From Sulfurovum sp. UBA1140 (lineage in GTDB: Bacteria > Campylobacterota > Campylobacteria > Campylobacterales > Sulfurovaceae), in assembly GCA_002311915.1 (NCBI GenBank), contig DCAF01000045.1, positions 8,240-45,112 on the forward strand: a stretch of 36,873 nucleotides of DNA, written 5' to 3'. Below are positions 1 through 8,029 of the stretch, piece after piece (the first letter of the stretch is position 1; each line of letters starts with the position of its first letter). Made by a program: the position numbers and the translations under genes. Below the pieces are notes generated by a model, which was not told where the DNA came from, did not search any database, and saw nothing but the letters and a program-made list of their open reading frames with translations.

Positions 1-99
1 GTAGTTAACTTTTTCTTGATTGCTCAAGAAGTGTTTCCTTTCAGTTTTTATTAAGATTATATACTATATCAAAAATTTTATTAAATTATATATATTATT

Positions 100-129
100 T
101 TGATACATTAAATAAAAATTAAGTCTAAT
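100..129 (+). promoter_or_regulatory. Putative sigma-70 promoter of the coaX operon
   Basis: A -35-like TTGATA (100-105) and a -10-like TCTAAT (124-129) are separated by 18 bases. They lie in a very A/T-rich leader and would start transcription about 15 bases before the coaX start codon. The purine-rich stretch GAGAAG at 141-146 could serve as the ribosome binding site. In such A/T-rich DNA a chance match is quite possible. Confidence 0.35.
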
Positions 130-150
130 AGAAAAGAGTAGAGAAGAAAA

Positions 151-825
151 ATGATACAACACAATAAAATTGGTAATACCCAAACCCCTCTGCTATTCGC
201 AGATATAGGAAACACCAGAGTACATATTTATAATGGTCAAGAGGTTATTCACCTAAGTCATAAAGAGGCTATTGCAGAGTATGCTGATAAAAAGTTACAC
301 TATATTACCGTTAAGCATCAACTTAAATCACGGTTGCTCTCTTTAAAAAATTGGACAGATATTTCAGAACAAATCTACCTAAACGGTGCTTACTCTACGA
401 TGGGTATTGACCGAAGGGCATTGTGCCTCTCTTATAAAGATGGGGTATTTATTAGTGCAGGTTCGGCCATTACGGTTGATGTGGTAGAGAATGGCAACTA
501 CAAAGGGGGATTTTTACTGTTGGGTATACGAGCTTATCTTAATGCTTATGCATCTATTTCTCCTGCATTGAAAAGTGAATTGAATATAGATATTAAACTT
601 AGCACCCTTCCTCAAACAACTAAAGATGGGATAAGCTATGGTATAATCGCGTCGATAAAATCCGTGATAAAAAACATGCTTATAGAACAACATCAATCAG
701 ATAAAAAGATTTACATATCAGGTGGAGATGGCGAGTTTCTCTCCTCTTTTTTTGAAAATGCACACTTTGATGAAACACTAATTTTTAGAGGCATGAGGAA
801 CGCATTAAAGGAACAAACATGTTAA
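151..825 (+). CDS. coaX: Type III pantothenate kinase (CoaX), with altered active-site residues
   Basis: CoaX phosphorylates pantothenate with ATP, the first step of coenzyme A synthesis in the cytoplasm. At 224 residues it matches the short CoaX form typical of Campylobacterota. The N-terminal ASKHA phosphate loop DIGNT is at residues 18-22, the family GIDR motif at 85-88, and a GGDG motif lies near residue 191. Two family positions are unusual. The segment normally reading DxG[TS]AxTxD is SAGSAITVD (102-110), so the catalytic Asp is Ser102. The usual LPG after the GG pair is LLG, with Leu124. Overall similarity still clearly supports CoaX, but activity cannot be assumed. It overlaps hisG by 7 bases. 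coaBC of the same pathway lies at 6736-8004. Confidence 0.85.
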   Translation: MIQHNKIGNTQTPLLFADIGNTRVHIYNGQEVIHLSHKEAIAEYADKKLHYITVKHQLKSRLLSLKNWTDISEQIYLNGAYSTMGIDRRALCLSYKDGVFISAGSAITVDVVENGNYKGGFLLLGIRAYLNAYASISPALKSELNIDIKLSTLPQTTKDGISYGIIASIKSVIKNMLIEQHQSDKKIYISGGDGEFLSSFFENAHFDETLIFRGMRNALKEQTC

Positions 826-1439
826 CAGTAGCACTTCCAAAAGGAAGAATTGCCGAGGAGACCTTAGAAATTTTTGCCGAAATTTTTGGAGGAGAGTTTA
901 AATTTGAAGGGCGTGAGCTTATTATGGAAGTAGGTGATTTCCGTTTTTTAAATGTACGAAATCAAGATGTTCCTACTTATGTAGAGTATGGTTCAGCCGA
1001 TATTGGCGTGGTGGGGCTTGATGTTATTACCGAAAAAGAGCTGGACATTGTAAAACTGCTTGATATGAATTTGGGAAAATGTAAAGTAGCCATTGGGATT
1101 AAAAACGAAGATGAGTTGGATTGGAGCAAACCAAACATTAAGATTGCCACTAAAATGGTCAACATTACAGAGCAGTATTTTGCTAAAAAAGCCGTAGGTG
1201 TTGAGATTATTAAGCTTTATGGTTCTATTGAGTTGGCTCCTTTGGTTGGTTTGGCAGATGCTATTGTGGATATTGTAGAGACAGGTGCTACCATGAGAGA
1301 GAATGGACTTAAAGTTGCCGAAGATATTATGGAATCATCTGCCCATCTGATTGCCAATAAAAACAGTTACTATGCTAAAAAAGATGAGATTCTTTCTCTG
1401 TATAAAAAGATAGAGCAAGTGGTACAGAGCCGTGTCTAA
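819..1439 (+). CDS. hisG: ATP phosphoribosyltransferase, short form (HisG-S)
   Basis: HisG condenses ATP with PRPP, the first committed step of histidine biosynthesis. The protein has 206 residues, begins with the typical LTVALPKGR sequence, and carries the PRPP/phosphate-binding motif DIVETGATM at about residues 149-157. The roughly 80-residue C-terminal regulatory domain of the long form is absent. It is therefore the short catalytic subunit, which in characterised systems works only with the HisRS-like partner HisZ. No hisZ or other his gene is in the window. The ATG overlaps the coaX stop, and the stop overlaps the next gene by 8 bases, so translation is probably coupled. Confidence 0.93.
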   Translation: MLTVALPKGRIAEETLEIFAEIFGGEFKFEGRELIMEVGDFRFLNVRNQDVPTYVEYGSADIGVVGLDVITEKELDIVKLLDMNLGKCKVAIGIKNEDELDWSKPNIKIATKMVNITEQYFAKKAVGVEIIKLYGSIELAPLVGLADAIVDIVETGATMRENGLKVAEDIMESSAHLIANKNSYYAKKDEILSLYKKIEQVVQSRV

Positions 1440-2121
1440 CGCTCTTGATTTATATTCAAAAGTAGAAGATTTACTGGGAGTAAATGATGTTACTCCTAAA
1501 CTCTATACGCACTATTTTTCAACGCTAAAAGATTTAAAATTTAAGAGACTTTTAGATGTTGGGTGTGGTGCAGGTAGTTTTTTAGCACAGGTTCAGCATA
1601 ATTTTCTTCATCTTAAGGTGATGGGTATTGATTTAAGCCCTAGAATGGTTGAACAGACTCAATCTAAAGGAATAGAAGCCCACTGTATTGAGCTTTGTAA
1701 AGTTGATAGCAAGTTTGATGTGATTACAGCAGTTTTTGATATGGTGAACTATTTAGATGCCAAAGAGCTAAAACGATTTATGCGATGTATAGAAGAGCGA
1801 CTCGAAGAGGGGGGAACTTTTCTGTGTGATATTAATTCGCTTTACGCCTTTAAAGAGATAGCCGTTGGCTCTTATATTTGTGATGACAATACACGATTTG
1901 TAACTGTAGATAGTGAGTTTGAAGATAACGAATATTACTCTGAATTTACCCTATTCGAGAAAGAGGGCAATCTATTTAAAAAATCTCAGGGAAGTATATT
2001 ACAATATTATCACCGTGTTGATGCCTTGAAAAAACTGACTAAAATGAAGCTGGTTTCTAAAGCTTCGATTGCTGTGTATGGTTCTGAAGTTGAGAAGTTT
2101 TATTTGGTTTTTAAAAAATGA
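1432..2121 (+). CDS. Class I SAM-dependent methyltransferase, substrate unknown
   Basis: This 229-residue protein has the Rossmann-type AdoMet-binding motif I (LLDVGCGAGSFL, about residues 40-51), an acidic residue ending the second strand (GIDLS, about 65-69), and a motif IV-like segment FDVITAVFDMVNY. It belongs to the Methyltransf_25-like group. Nothing in the sequence identifies the methyl acceptor, and it lacks features that would assign it to CmoA, UbiG or BioC. Translation begins at GTG 1432, inside the end of hisG. Its stop overlaps the glsA start codon (ATGA), so it is embedded in the coaX-hisG-glsA operon. Confidence 0.8.
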   Translation: MSNALDLYSKVEDLLGVNDVTPKLYTHYFSTLKDLKFKRLLDVGCGAGSFLAQVQHNFLHLKVMGIDLSPRMVEQTQSKGIEAHCIELCKVDSKFDVITAVFDMVNYLDAKELKRFMRCIEERLEEGGTFLCDINSLYAFKEIAVGSYICDDNTRFVTVDSEFEDNEYYSEFTLFEKEGNLFKKSQGSILQYYHRVDALKKLTKMKLVSKASIAVYGSEVEKFYLVFKK

Positions 2122-3053
2122 CAACCCCTCTTGATTATCAAGAAATCGTAGAAGAGATTTTTCAAGAGATTCAACCCTCTTTAACCAAGGGAAATGTTGC
2201 CAATTATATCCCTGCACTTGCCAAGGTTGACCCCAATCAGTTTGCCATGACGATAACGTTAAAAGATGGTAAGCAGTTTTCGGTAGGAAAGAGCCAAGAG
2301 GAGTTTTCGATACAGAGTATATCTAAAGTCTTAGCGTTTTCATTGGCAATAGATATTTACTCTAAAAGTCTCTACAAACGGGTAGGGGTTGAGCCATCAG
2401 GAAATGCCTTTAACTCGTTGGTTCAATTAGAATACGAAGGGGGAATTCCCCGAAATCCATTTATTAATGCAGGAGCCATTGTAGTAATGGATGCCCTAAT
2501 AAGTCATTACGGTGGGGACTACTCTGCACTAGAGAAGGTCTTAACCTTTGCCCGAGAAATTAGTGATAATCCTAAAATAAAATTTGATGCTGTTGTGGCA
2601 AAATCAGAGATGGAACATGCCTCACGTAACCTATCATTGGCTCACCTTATGAAAAGTTTTGGAAATTTTGATAATGATGTTCGCAATGTGGTTCAGACCT
2701 ATTTTAAACAGTGTGCCATTGTAATGAATACCGAAAATCTCTCACGCTCCATGCTCTATTTAGCATTTAAAGGCAAAGACCCCATCTCTGGTAAAGAGTT
2801 TTTAAATGAACTCCAAGCCAAAAGAATCAACGCCCTTATGCTCACCTGTGGTCACTACGATGCCAGTGGAGAGTTTGCTTATAATGTTGGATTACCTGCC
2901 AAATCAGGTGTGGGTGGAGGCATTGTAGCCATTGTCCCTAACCTTATGAGCATTGCCGTTTGGTCACCTAGGCTTAACAGTCACGGAAACTCCCTTGCAG
3001 GAACATTGGCTCTACAGATGTTTACTCGGAAGAGTGGGTTGAGTATTTTTTGA
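2118..3053 (+). CDS. glsA: Glutaminase (GlsA/GlsB family)
   Basis: This cytosolic serine-dependent glutaminase of the beta-lactamase-like fold hydrolyses glutamine to glutamate and ammonia. The 311-residue length matches the family (about 305-310). The catalytic Ser-x-x-Lys motif SISK is at residues 67-70. Family blocks EPSGNAFNSL, GGIPRNPFINAGAI and, near the C-terminus, PAKSGVGGGI are all present. The ATG shares bases with the methyltransferase stop codon (2118-2121), so it is the last gene of a translationally coupled operon. Clustering with hisG suggests a link to nitrogen and amino-acid metabolism, but that is inference. Confidence 0.93.
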   Translation: MTTPLDYQEIVEEIFQEIQPSLTKGNVANYIPALAKVDPNQFAMTITLKDGKQFSVGKSQEEFSIQSISKVLAFSLAIDIYSKSLYKRVGVEPSGNAFNSLVQLEYEGGIPRNPFINAGAIVVMDALISHYGGDYSALEKVLTFAREISDNPKIKFDAVVAKSEMEHASRNLSLAHLMKSFGNFDNDVRNVVQTYFKQCAIVMNTENLSRSMLYLAFKGKDPISGKEFLNELQAKRINALMLTCGHYDASGEFAYNVGLPAKSGVGGGIVAIVPNLMSIAVWSPRLNSHGNSLAGTLALQMFTRKSGLSIF

Positions 3054-3090
3054 GTAGAAAAAGAATTTTTAAGATTAAAAAATAATAAAG

Positions 3091-3096
3091 TATAAT
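3091..3096 (+). promoter_or_regulatory. Consensus -10 box upstream of the orphan gene at 3126
   Basis: A perfect TATAAT lies 30 bases before the start codon of the next gene. No convincing -35 element is visible at the usual distance. In A/T-rich intergenic DNA this is only suggestive. Confidence 0.35.
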
Positions 3097-3125
3097 ATTA
3101 AGGGTAAGATTTTATATTTTTAATT

Positions 3126-3548
3126 ATGTGGCTTATTTTTAATGAAAAAATACTTAAACCTGAGGAATTAGCAACATTACTGTTTACTATTTTTGTATTT
3201 TCTTTGGCATTCTTTTTTGAAAAAGTTATAAATATAAAAAAGTATATAGAAATATATATTACTCTGATACATTTATATCATATTATTTTGATATTTATTG
3301 ATAATAAAAAAATAGATATTGAAAATTATTTTAAAAATAGGAAAATAGGAAATAATGAAGAATTTAATTTAAAAATTTTAGAAAAATCAACACAGTGGAG
3401 AGAGATGATTCGTGATTTTTCAAATAAACATAAAAAAGAGTTAGGAGAACAATCTGATGAAATCATACAACATATTAATATGTTTGTAGATGAGTTATGG
3501 GATATTTTTGATTTGCCATCTCGCTGTAGGACAGATGATAATTATTAA
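3126..3548 (+). CDS. Hypothetical membrane protein, A/T-rich orphan
   Basis: I do not recognise this 140-residue protein. The N-terminal half is hydrophobic, with one likely membrane segment at about residues 15-34 and another at about 42-58. The C-terminal half is charged and probably helical (KEL..QSDEIIQHINMF..ELWDIF). The gene is visibly richer in A/T and in lysine, isoleucine and asparagine codons than its neighbours. It has only a weak ribosome binding site and stands alone between two conserved operons. Recent acquisition or a lineage-specific gene is plausible. It is probably a real gene because the frame is open with no competing frame, but function is unknown. Confidence 0.55.
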   Translation: MWLIFNEKILKPEELATLLFTIFVFSLAFFFEKVINIKKYIEIYITLIHLYHIILIFIDNKKIDIENYFKNRKIGNNEEFNLKILEKSTQWREMIRDFSNKHKKELGEQSDEIIQHINMFVDELWDIFDLPSRCRTDDNY

Positions 3549-3558
3549 GTTTTATTCC

Positions 3559-4281
3559 TCAATAACAAATCCGAGCCAAATACAACCCCTCAGGAGGGGC
3601 AAGTTTGGTTACATATTTTTTTTGTAGAGATAACTGCTCTTTTAGTTGAGGTAAGCTTAATGTACCAAGAGCTACTTGCATGGCAACTTCGGTCATTATT
3701 CTTACTTGTGAGCGTAAAAAACCGTTGGCTTCAAAGTAGATAATGTGGTAGTTGTTAAGTTTTTTGTAGTGGGCTTTGTAGATGGTACGGATGTTGGTGT
3801 GGGTGATGGTACCTGTTTTTAAAAAGTTAGAGAAGTCGTGTGTTCCTTTAAAGCTTTGGAGTGCTTTTTGCAGGAGTTCTTTATTAAAGGGTGGATAGTG
3901 GGCGATGTGTTGGTTTTCAAATATTGAAGGGGTTGTGGTTTTAAATAGGTAGCGATAGGTACGTCGTTTGGCAGAGAACCTAGAGTGAAAATCATTAGGC
4001 ACAACGCAGACATGTTTAAAAGCGATGTGTTTAAGTTTATGGTTGAGTACCTGTTTCAGTTTTGTAAGGTCATTCCAAAAAGGGGGGAGTTCAAAATCTA
4101 TCACTTGACCTGTGGCATGAACTCCTGCATCGGTTCTGCCACTTCCCCGTATTTCACTTTGAATTCCTACGGACTTCAGGGCAGTCTCTATGGTAGTGGT
4201 AATGGTCTGTTTTGTGCTTTTTTGCTTTTGAAAACCTTGAAAGTAGCCTCCGTCATAGGCGATAACTGCTTTAACCCTCAT
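3559..4281 (-). CDS. truA: tRNA pseudouridine(38-40) synthase TruA
   Basis: TruA isomerises uridines 38-40 in the anticodon arm of tRNA to pseudouridine. The 240-residue protein has the catalytic motif GRTDAGVHA with nucleophile Asp51, the N-terminal AYDGGYFQGFQ block, and RSQVRIM near the C-terminus. The ATG overlaps the stop of the upstream LptF/G-family gene by one base. It is the last gene of the glmU-to-truA operon, a gene order I recall from Campylobacter. Confidence 0.95.
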   Translation of the reverse strand: MRVKAVIAYDGGYFQGFQKQKSTKQTITTTIETALKSVGIQSEIRGSGRTDAGVHATGQVIDFELPPFWNDLTKLKQVLNHKLKHIAFKHVCVVPNDFHSRFSAKRRTYRYLFKTTTPSIFENQHIAHYPPFNKELLQKALQSFKGTHDFSNFLKTGTITHTNIRTIYKAHYKKLNNYHIIYFEANGFLRSQVRIMTEVAMQVALGTLSLPQLKEQLSLQKKYVTKLAPPEGLYLARICY

Positions 4282-5330
4282 TAGAAAAACCTTGATACTT
4301 TATAGCGAAAGAGTATAAGCCCCAAGCTAAAGATGCTCACAATGGCAAGACCCAAGAGCAAGAGTGAACCACTACTTTTTAGGGTGGTGGCAATAATATA
4401 AAGAGCAACAGTGGTAACTCCTAAGACATGATACGCGTAATTTTTTTGGTATCGTGGATTAATAATAGAAAATGCCGAGACGATGTAGAGTCCCATCATG
4501 GGAATAAGACTAATAAAGATAAAGAAGAGTATTTTTCTTTTTTTAGTGGGGTGATAAGAGTAGCGTATCCAGTGGTCTAGTAGATTTTTATAGTTGTATC
4601 CATCAGAGTGTAAGTTTTGAAAAATCTGCATGGTTTCATAATTTATTTCGCTAAGAGAACGATCTTCAAAGGTGTATCCACTTCCATCATTAAGGGTAAG
4701 CTGAATAGAGGAGTCGGTGTTCTCTATGGTTGCACTTTTAGCAATAAAGAGTTGGTTAAAGTGCTTTTCATCTTTTTTATAAATAACAATATCTTCCATC
4801 TTTTCACCCTTTTTATCTTTTAAGTAGATAAAAAAATCACCAAATTTCTGCCCCAGTTGTGAAGGGCTAATATTGAGCTTGGCTTGGGTTGATTTTTCGG
4901 CTTTAAATAGGCTATATTGCTGGTCAGCTTGGGGCATTTTAGCCAATGATAGCGTTAAAAGCAGTAGAGAGAAAAGTATGGCAATTATCCATAGGTAACG
5001 GATAATCTGTTTGGCCTGAATGCCCAGTGCAATCAGTGCCATTAGCTCATTTTCGGTAGAGAGTCGAAGTAGGGTGGTGGTGACAGCAACTAGAAATGAG
5101 ATGGGGATAATATAGAAAAGAATCGTGGGAAGGTTGTAGAAAAAAAGTTGTGTCATCTCTATAAAGCTAACTTGAAAAAGTGAGGTTAACGAAGAGAGTT
5201 TAACAATAAAAACCAAAGACCCTATAAAAAATAGGGGCAGAAATATGGTCAAAAATGCCTTGCTAAAGTTTTGTGATATATATCGGGATATACTGACTTG
5301 ACCAAGCTTGGCACGGGAGCGATTAGCCAT
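4281..5330 (-). CDS. LptF/LptG (YjgP/YjgQ) family LPS-export permease
   Basis: This 349-residue inner-membrane protein has the LptF/LptG architecture. Membrane segments lie at about residues 27-47, 62-82 and 103-125, followed by a periplasmic beta-jellyroll domain (about 130-255) and three C-terminal membrane segments (about 265-345). The signature SFLVAVTTTLLRLSTENELMA is close to the cytoplasmic coupling region contacted by the LptB ATPase. In the Lpt complex such permeases extract lipopolysaccharide from the inner membrane. I cannot say whether it is LptF or LptG, and the partner permease is not in the window. It overlaps the prepilin-peptidase gene by 8 bases and truA by 1. Confidence 0.85.
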   Translation of the reverse strand: MANRSRAKLGQVSISRYISQNFSKAFLTIFLPLFFIGSLVFIVKLSSLTSLFQVSFIEMTQLFFYNLPTILFYIIPISFLVAVTTTLLRLSTENELMALIALGIQAKQIIRYLWIIAILFSLLLLTLSLAKMPQADQQYSLFKAEKSTQAKLNISPSQLGQKFGDFFIYLKDKKGEKMEDIVIYKKDEKHFNQLFIAKSATIENTDSSIQLTLNDGSGYTFEDRSLSEINYETMQIFQNLHSDGYNYKNLLDHWIRYSYHPTKKRKILFFIFISLIPMMGLYIVSAFSIINPRYQKNYAYHVLGVTTVALYIIATTLKSSGSLLLLGLAIVSIFSLGLILFRYKVSRFF

Positions 5331-6060
5331 ACATTATCCACTGAGCCATGCTATAAAATTGAGTATCAAGAAGATAAACAATAAAGGTGGCAATGGCTAG
5401 AAATGGAACAAAAGGAACAGCTTTGTCTTTAGCAACCAACGAAGGGATAATGGCTAAAACAGCTGATAAAAAGAGGGCATAAAAAAAGAGGGGAAAGCCC
5501 AATAATGCCCCCATCGTTCCTGCTACAATAATGTCCCCTTCACCCATTGCCTCTTTATTTAAAAAGTAGCTAAGGTAGTAACGAAGTAGGGCAAGTCCCC
5601 CTGCTGCCATTAAAGCATATTGAATAGAATCAACAACATAGGGGTTTACAACTGCTAAAGCCAATGCCAAAAGATTAAGACTATCAGGCACTGCCATGTA
5701 TTTGAAATCTATCATAACCAATGCTAACAGCAGTGCAAAGGTGATAAATACAGTAGGTAGATACCAAACCAATCCCAATTTAAAATACAACAGTACAGCA
5801 ATGACTCCTGTTAAAAATTCAATAAGAGGATACTGCATAAATATCTTCTCTTTGCAGAAGTGACACTCCCCTTTGAGTATGAGCCACGAGATAATGGGGA
5901 TATTGTGCCACCATTTTAGAGGGGTGTTACAACTTTGACATTTCGAGGCAGGAAAGGCAATATTTTCCCCTTTGGGAATACGATAAATAAGCACATTTAA
6001 AAATGAACCAATGGTAATACCAAATATAAAGATAATGCCTATAATTAAAATTTCTGACAC
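5323..6060 (-). CDS. Prepilin peptidase / N-methyltransferase (PilD family, A24)
   Basis: This polytopic inner-membrane aspartyl protease cleaves the leader of type IV pilin-like proteins and methylates the new N-terminus. The 245-residue protein contains the N-terminal GSFLNVLIYR block and two zinc-binding CxxC pairs (Cys41/44 and Cys66/69) of the cytoplasmic methylase domain. The active-site aspartates are Asp118 (MIDFKYMAVPD) and Asp176 in GEGD. It is shorter than Pseudomonas PilD (about 290). It implies type IV pilus, type II secretion or competence pseudopilin genes elsewhere, because none are in the window. Start and stop overlap both neighbours. Confidence 0.93.
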   Translation of the reverse strand: MSEILIIGIIFIFGITIGSFLNVLIYRIPKGENIAFPASKCQSCNTPLKWWHNIPIISWLILKGECHFCKEKIFMQYPLIEFLTGVIAVLLYFKLGLVWYLPTVFITFALLLALVMIDFKYMAVPDSLNLLALALAVVNPYVVDSIQYALMAAGGLALLRYYLSYFLNKEAMGEGDIIVAGTMGALLGFPLFFYALFLSAVLAIIPSLVAKDKAVPFVPFLAIATFIVYLLDTQFYSMAQWIMYG

Positions 6061-6743
6061 TATAGACCTCCAAATCTTCGATTTCGGTTAACGTATTGGT
6101 CAACAATATCGTCAAGTTCGTTTGGTGTAAAGTCTGGCCAAAGGGTTGGGGTAAAAAAGAACTCAGAGTAGCTTAGTTGCCACAATAAAAAATTAGAGAG
6201 TCTCTGCTCTCCACTGGTGCGTACGAGTAAATCTATATCTTGATAAGGGGTGTTGAGTTCATTGCCCAAGCTCTCTTCGGTAATTGTCTCTTCTCGGTTT
6301 GCCAATCGTTGGGCTGCTTTGGCTATCTCTTCACGCGAACCATAATTGAGTGCCAATACTTGTGTTACATTGGTATGATGGGCAGTCTGCTCTTTAATCG
6401 AGGCGATGGTTTTTTGAAGTTTTTTTGAGAATCCTTCTATGTTGCCTACCGTTTCAAATCTAGCACCAAACCGATGATAGGTTACTAATTCTTGTTTTAG
6501 CCATCGGTCAAGTAGACGCATTAAAAAATCTACTTCATATTTGGGGCGTTTCCAATTTTCGGTACTAAATGCATAAAGGGTAACCGTTTTTATGGTCTCA
6601 TGTTCAGCACAGTATTGGGTAATGTCTCGGATGGTATCGGCACCTTTTTCATGACCTTTGGTGCGTATAAGTCCCCTCTCTTTTGCCCACCTTCCATTGC
6701 CATCCATAATAATCGCCAAGTGTTTTAGATGATTTTTACTCAT
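6060..6743 (-). CDS. uppS: Undecaprenyl diphosphate synthase (cis-prenyltransferase)
   Basis: UppS extends farnesyl diphosphate with isopentenyl diphosphate in cis to make the C55 lipid carrier for peptidoglycan and O-antigen precursors. The 227-residue protein has the IIMDGNGRWA motif with catalytic Asp14, TLYAFSTENWKRP for substrate binding, and the RTSGEQRLSNFLLWQ region used for diphosphate binding and dimerisation. The coding end shares one base with the next gene, and the start overlaps coaBC by 8 bases. Its place in an operon with glmU and the LPS permease fits coordinated envelope synthesis. Confidence 0.96.
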   Translation of the reverse strand: MSKNHLKHLAIIMDGNGRWAKERGLIRTKGHEKGADTIRDITQYCAEHETIKTVTLYAFSTENWKRPKYEVDFLMRLLDRWLKQELVTYHRFGARFETVGNIEGFSKKLQKTIASIKEQTAHHTNVTQVLALNYGSREEIAKAAQRLANREETITEESLGNELNTPYQDIDLLVRTSGEQRLSNFLLWQLSYSEFFFTPTLWPDFTPNELDDIVDQYVNRNRRFGGL

Positions 6744-8004
6744 GGCTTAACTTTTGACTCTCATCCAAAACTTTAAAAGAGAGTTCCACCTTATCTAATT
6801 TTTCTAATTCAACGGTTTTATCTTTCGTAATAAAAGTTATGCTGTTCTCAACGGTTCCAAAACTTTGACTATTTTCTAGCAGGTTATAGCATACGGCATC
6901 AACTTCTTTGGTTATAAGCGTTGCTTTGGCACTGTTTAGTCCCTCTTTTTCGTCCATCTCAGCTTTAAATCCAACGGTAGTAATGCCATCTTTATTAAGC
7001 TCTTTGAGTACATCTTGGGTTGCTTTTAACTCTATTTTCCATTCATTGCCAATGTCTGCTTTTTTGATTTTTCCCATTTGTGGAAATTTAGGGGTAAAGT
7101 CAGCAACGGCTGAGGTCATAAAGAGGTAGGGTCTTTTTTGAATAAGATGCACAGGTTCAGAACTGTTCATGGTTGCCATGCTCATTTTACCTTTTTTTGC
7201 TACCCGAATGGCATCAACGGTATATTCGAGCATCTCATTGGCACTGTCAATATCAATGGTATAAATTTCACTAGGAATATCGGTATGCTCTTTGGTTGAG
7301 ATAAGACAAACATCTGCCCCACGCATATAAAGAGCCGTTGCTAGTGCGTTGCCCATTTTACCCGATGAGAAGTTAGAAAGATAGCGTACATCGTCTATTT
7401 TTTCACGGGTTCCTCCCCCTGTAACCACTACTTTTCTATCTTTCCAAAAGCTGTTCTCTAGTAGTTTTTGTGTTGTTTGATGAAAAATCTCAAGAGGCTC
7501 TGCTAAGGCTCCATTGCCTTCATCTCCACAGGCTAAAAGTTTTGATTGGGGTGCAATAATTTTGACCTCATTGACAGCCAACATCTTTAATGCTCCCACG
7601 GTATAGTGATGCTCCATCATGTTAGTATTGGCAGAGGGGGCAACCAGCAGAGGTTTGTTAAATGCTAATGCTGTTTGCAGTAAAATATTATCAGCAATAC
7701 CTTTACTAAGTTTGTTAATGGTGTTAGCAGTTGCAGGGGCAATTACAAAAACATCACACATCTTTCCTATCTCAATATGGTTAAGTGCCGAAGTCCAACT
7801 TTCACTCTTTTCGGTAAGTACAGGGTTGCGTGTAAGGGCTTCAAAAGTTAATGCCGATACAAAACGTTCTGCCGAAGGGGTCATGACCACATGAACCGAA
7901 GCTCCTGTTTTAATAAAGAGTCGAGCAACTTCACACGCTTTATACGCCGAGATGCTTCCTGTAATGCCTAAAAGAATGGTTTTATTGGTTAAGTTAATTT
8001 GCAT
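6736..8004 (-). CDS. coaBC: Bifunctional phosphopantothenoylcysteine decarboxylase/synthetase (CoaBC)
   Basis: CoaBC joins cysteine to 4'-phosphopantothenate (CoaB, C-terminal domain) and decarboxylates the product (CoaC, N-terminal FMN domain) in CoA synthesis. The CoaC part shows ILLGITGSISAYKA, the HIEI catalytic-His segment, an ANTNMM loop in place of the usual PAMNxxM, and ACGDEGNGALAEP. The CoaB part shows VTGGGTREKIDDVRYLSNFSSGKMG and KKAD with a following lysine-rich segment. I set the start at ATG 8004 (422 residues). It directly precedes the conserved N-terminus, has AAAGGT upstream, and sits 25 bases after glmU, whereas a longer reading would run into glmU. Confidence 0.94.
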   Translation of the reverse strand: MQINLTNKTILLGITGSISAYKACEVARLFIKTGASVHVVMTPSAERFVSALTFEALTRNPVLTEKSESWTSALNHIEIGKMCDVFVIAPATANTINKLSKGIADNILLQTALAFNKPLLVAPSANTNMMEHHYTVGALKMLAVNEVKIIAPQSKLLACGDEGNGALAEPLEIFHQTTQKLLENSFWKDRKVVVTGGGTREKIDDVRYLSNFSSGKMGNALATALYMRGADVCLISTKEHTDIPSEIYTIDIDSANEMLEYTVDAIRVAKKGKMSMATMNSSEPVHLIQKRPYLFMTSAVADFTPKFPQMGKIKKADIGNEWKIELKATQDVLKELNKDGITTVGFKAEMDEKEGLNSAKATLITKEVDAVCYNLLENSQSFGTVENSITFITKDKTVELEKLDKVELSFKVLDESQKLSHE

Positions 8005-8029
8005 GAATGGTACCTTTATAAATATTATA

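Noticed and set aside
13..30. Inverted repeat TTCTTGA-TTGC-TCAAGAA as a terminator
   Set aside because: Neither strand has a T-run next to the stem. It may be an operator or the end of an element outside the window, so no function is assigned.
1432..2121. Methyltransferase as CmoA, partner of cmoB at 31354
   Set aside because: It lacks CmoA-specific blocks and lies in an unrelated operon; only a general AdoMet fold is supported.
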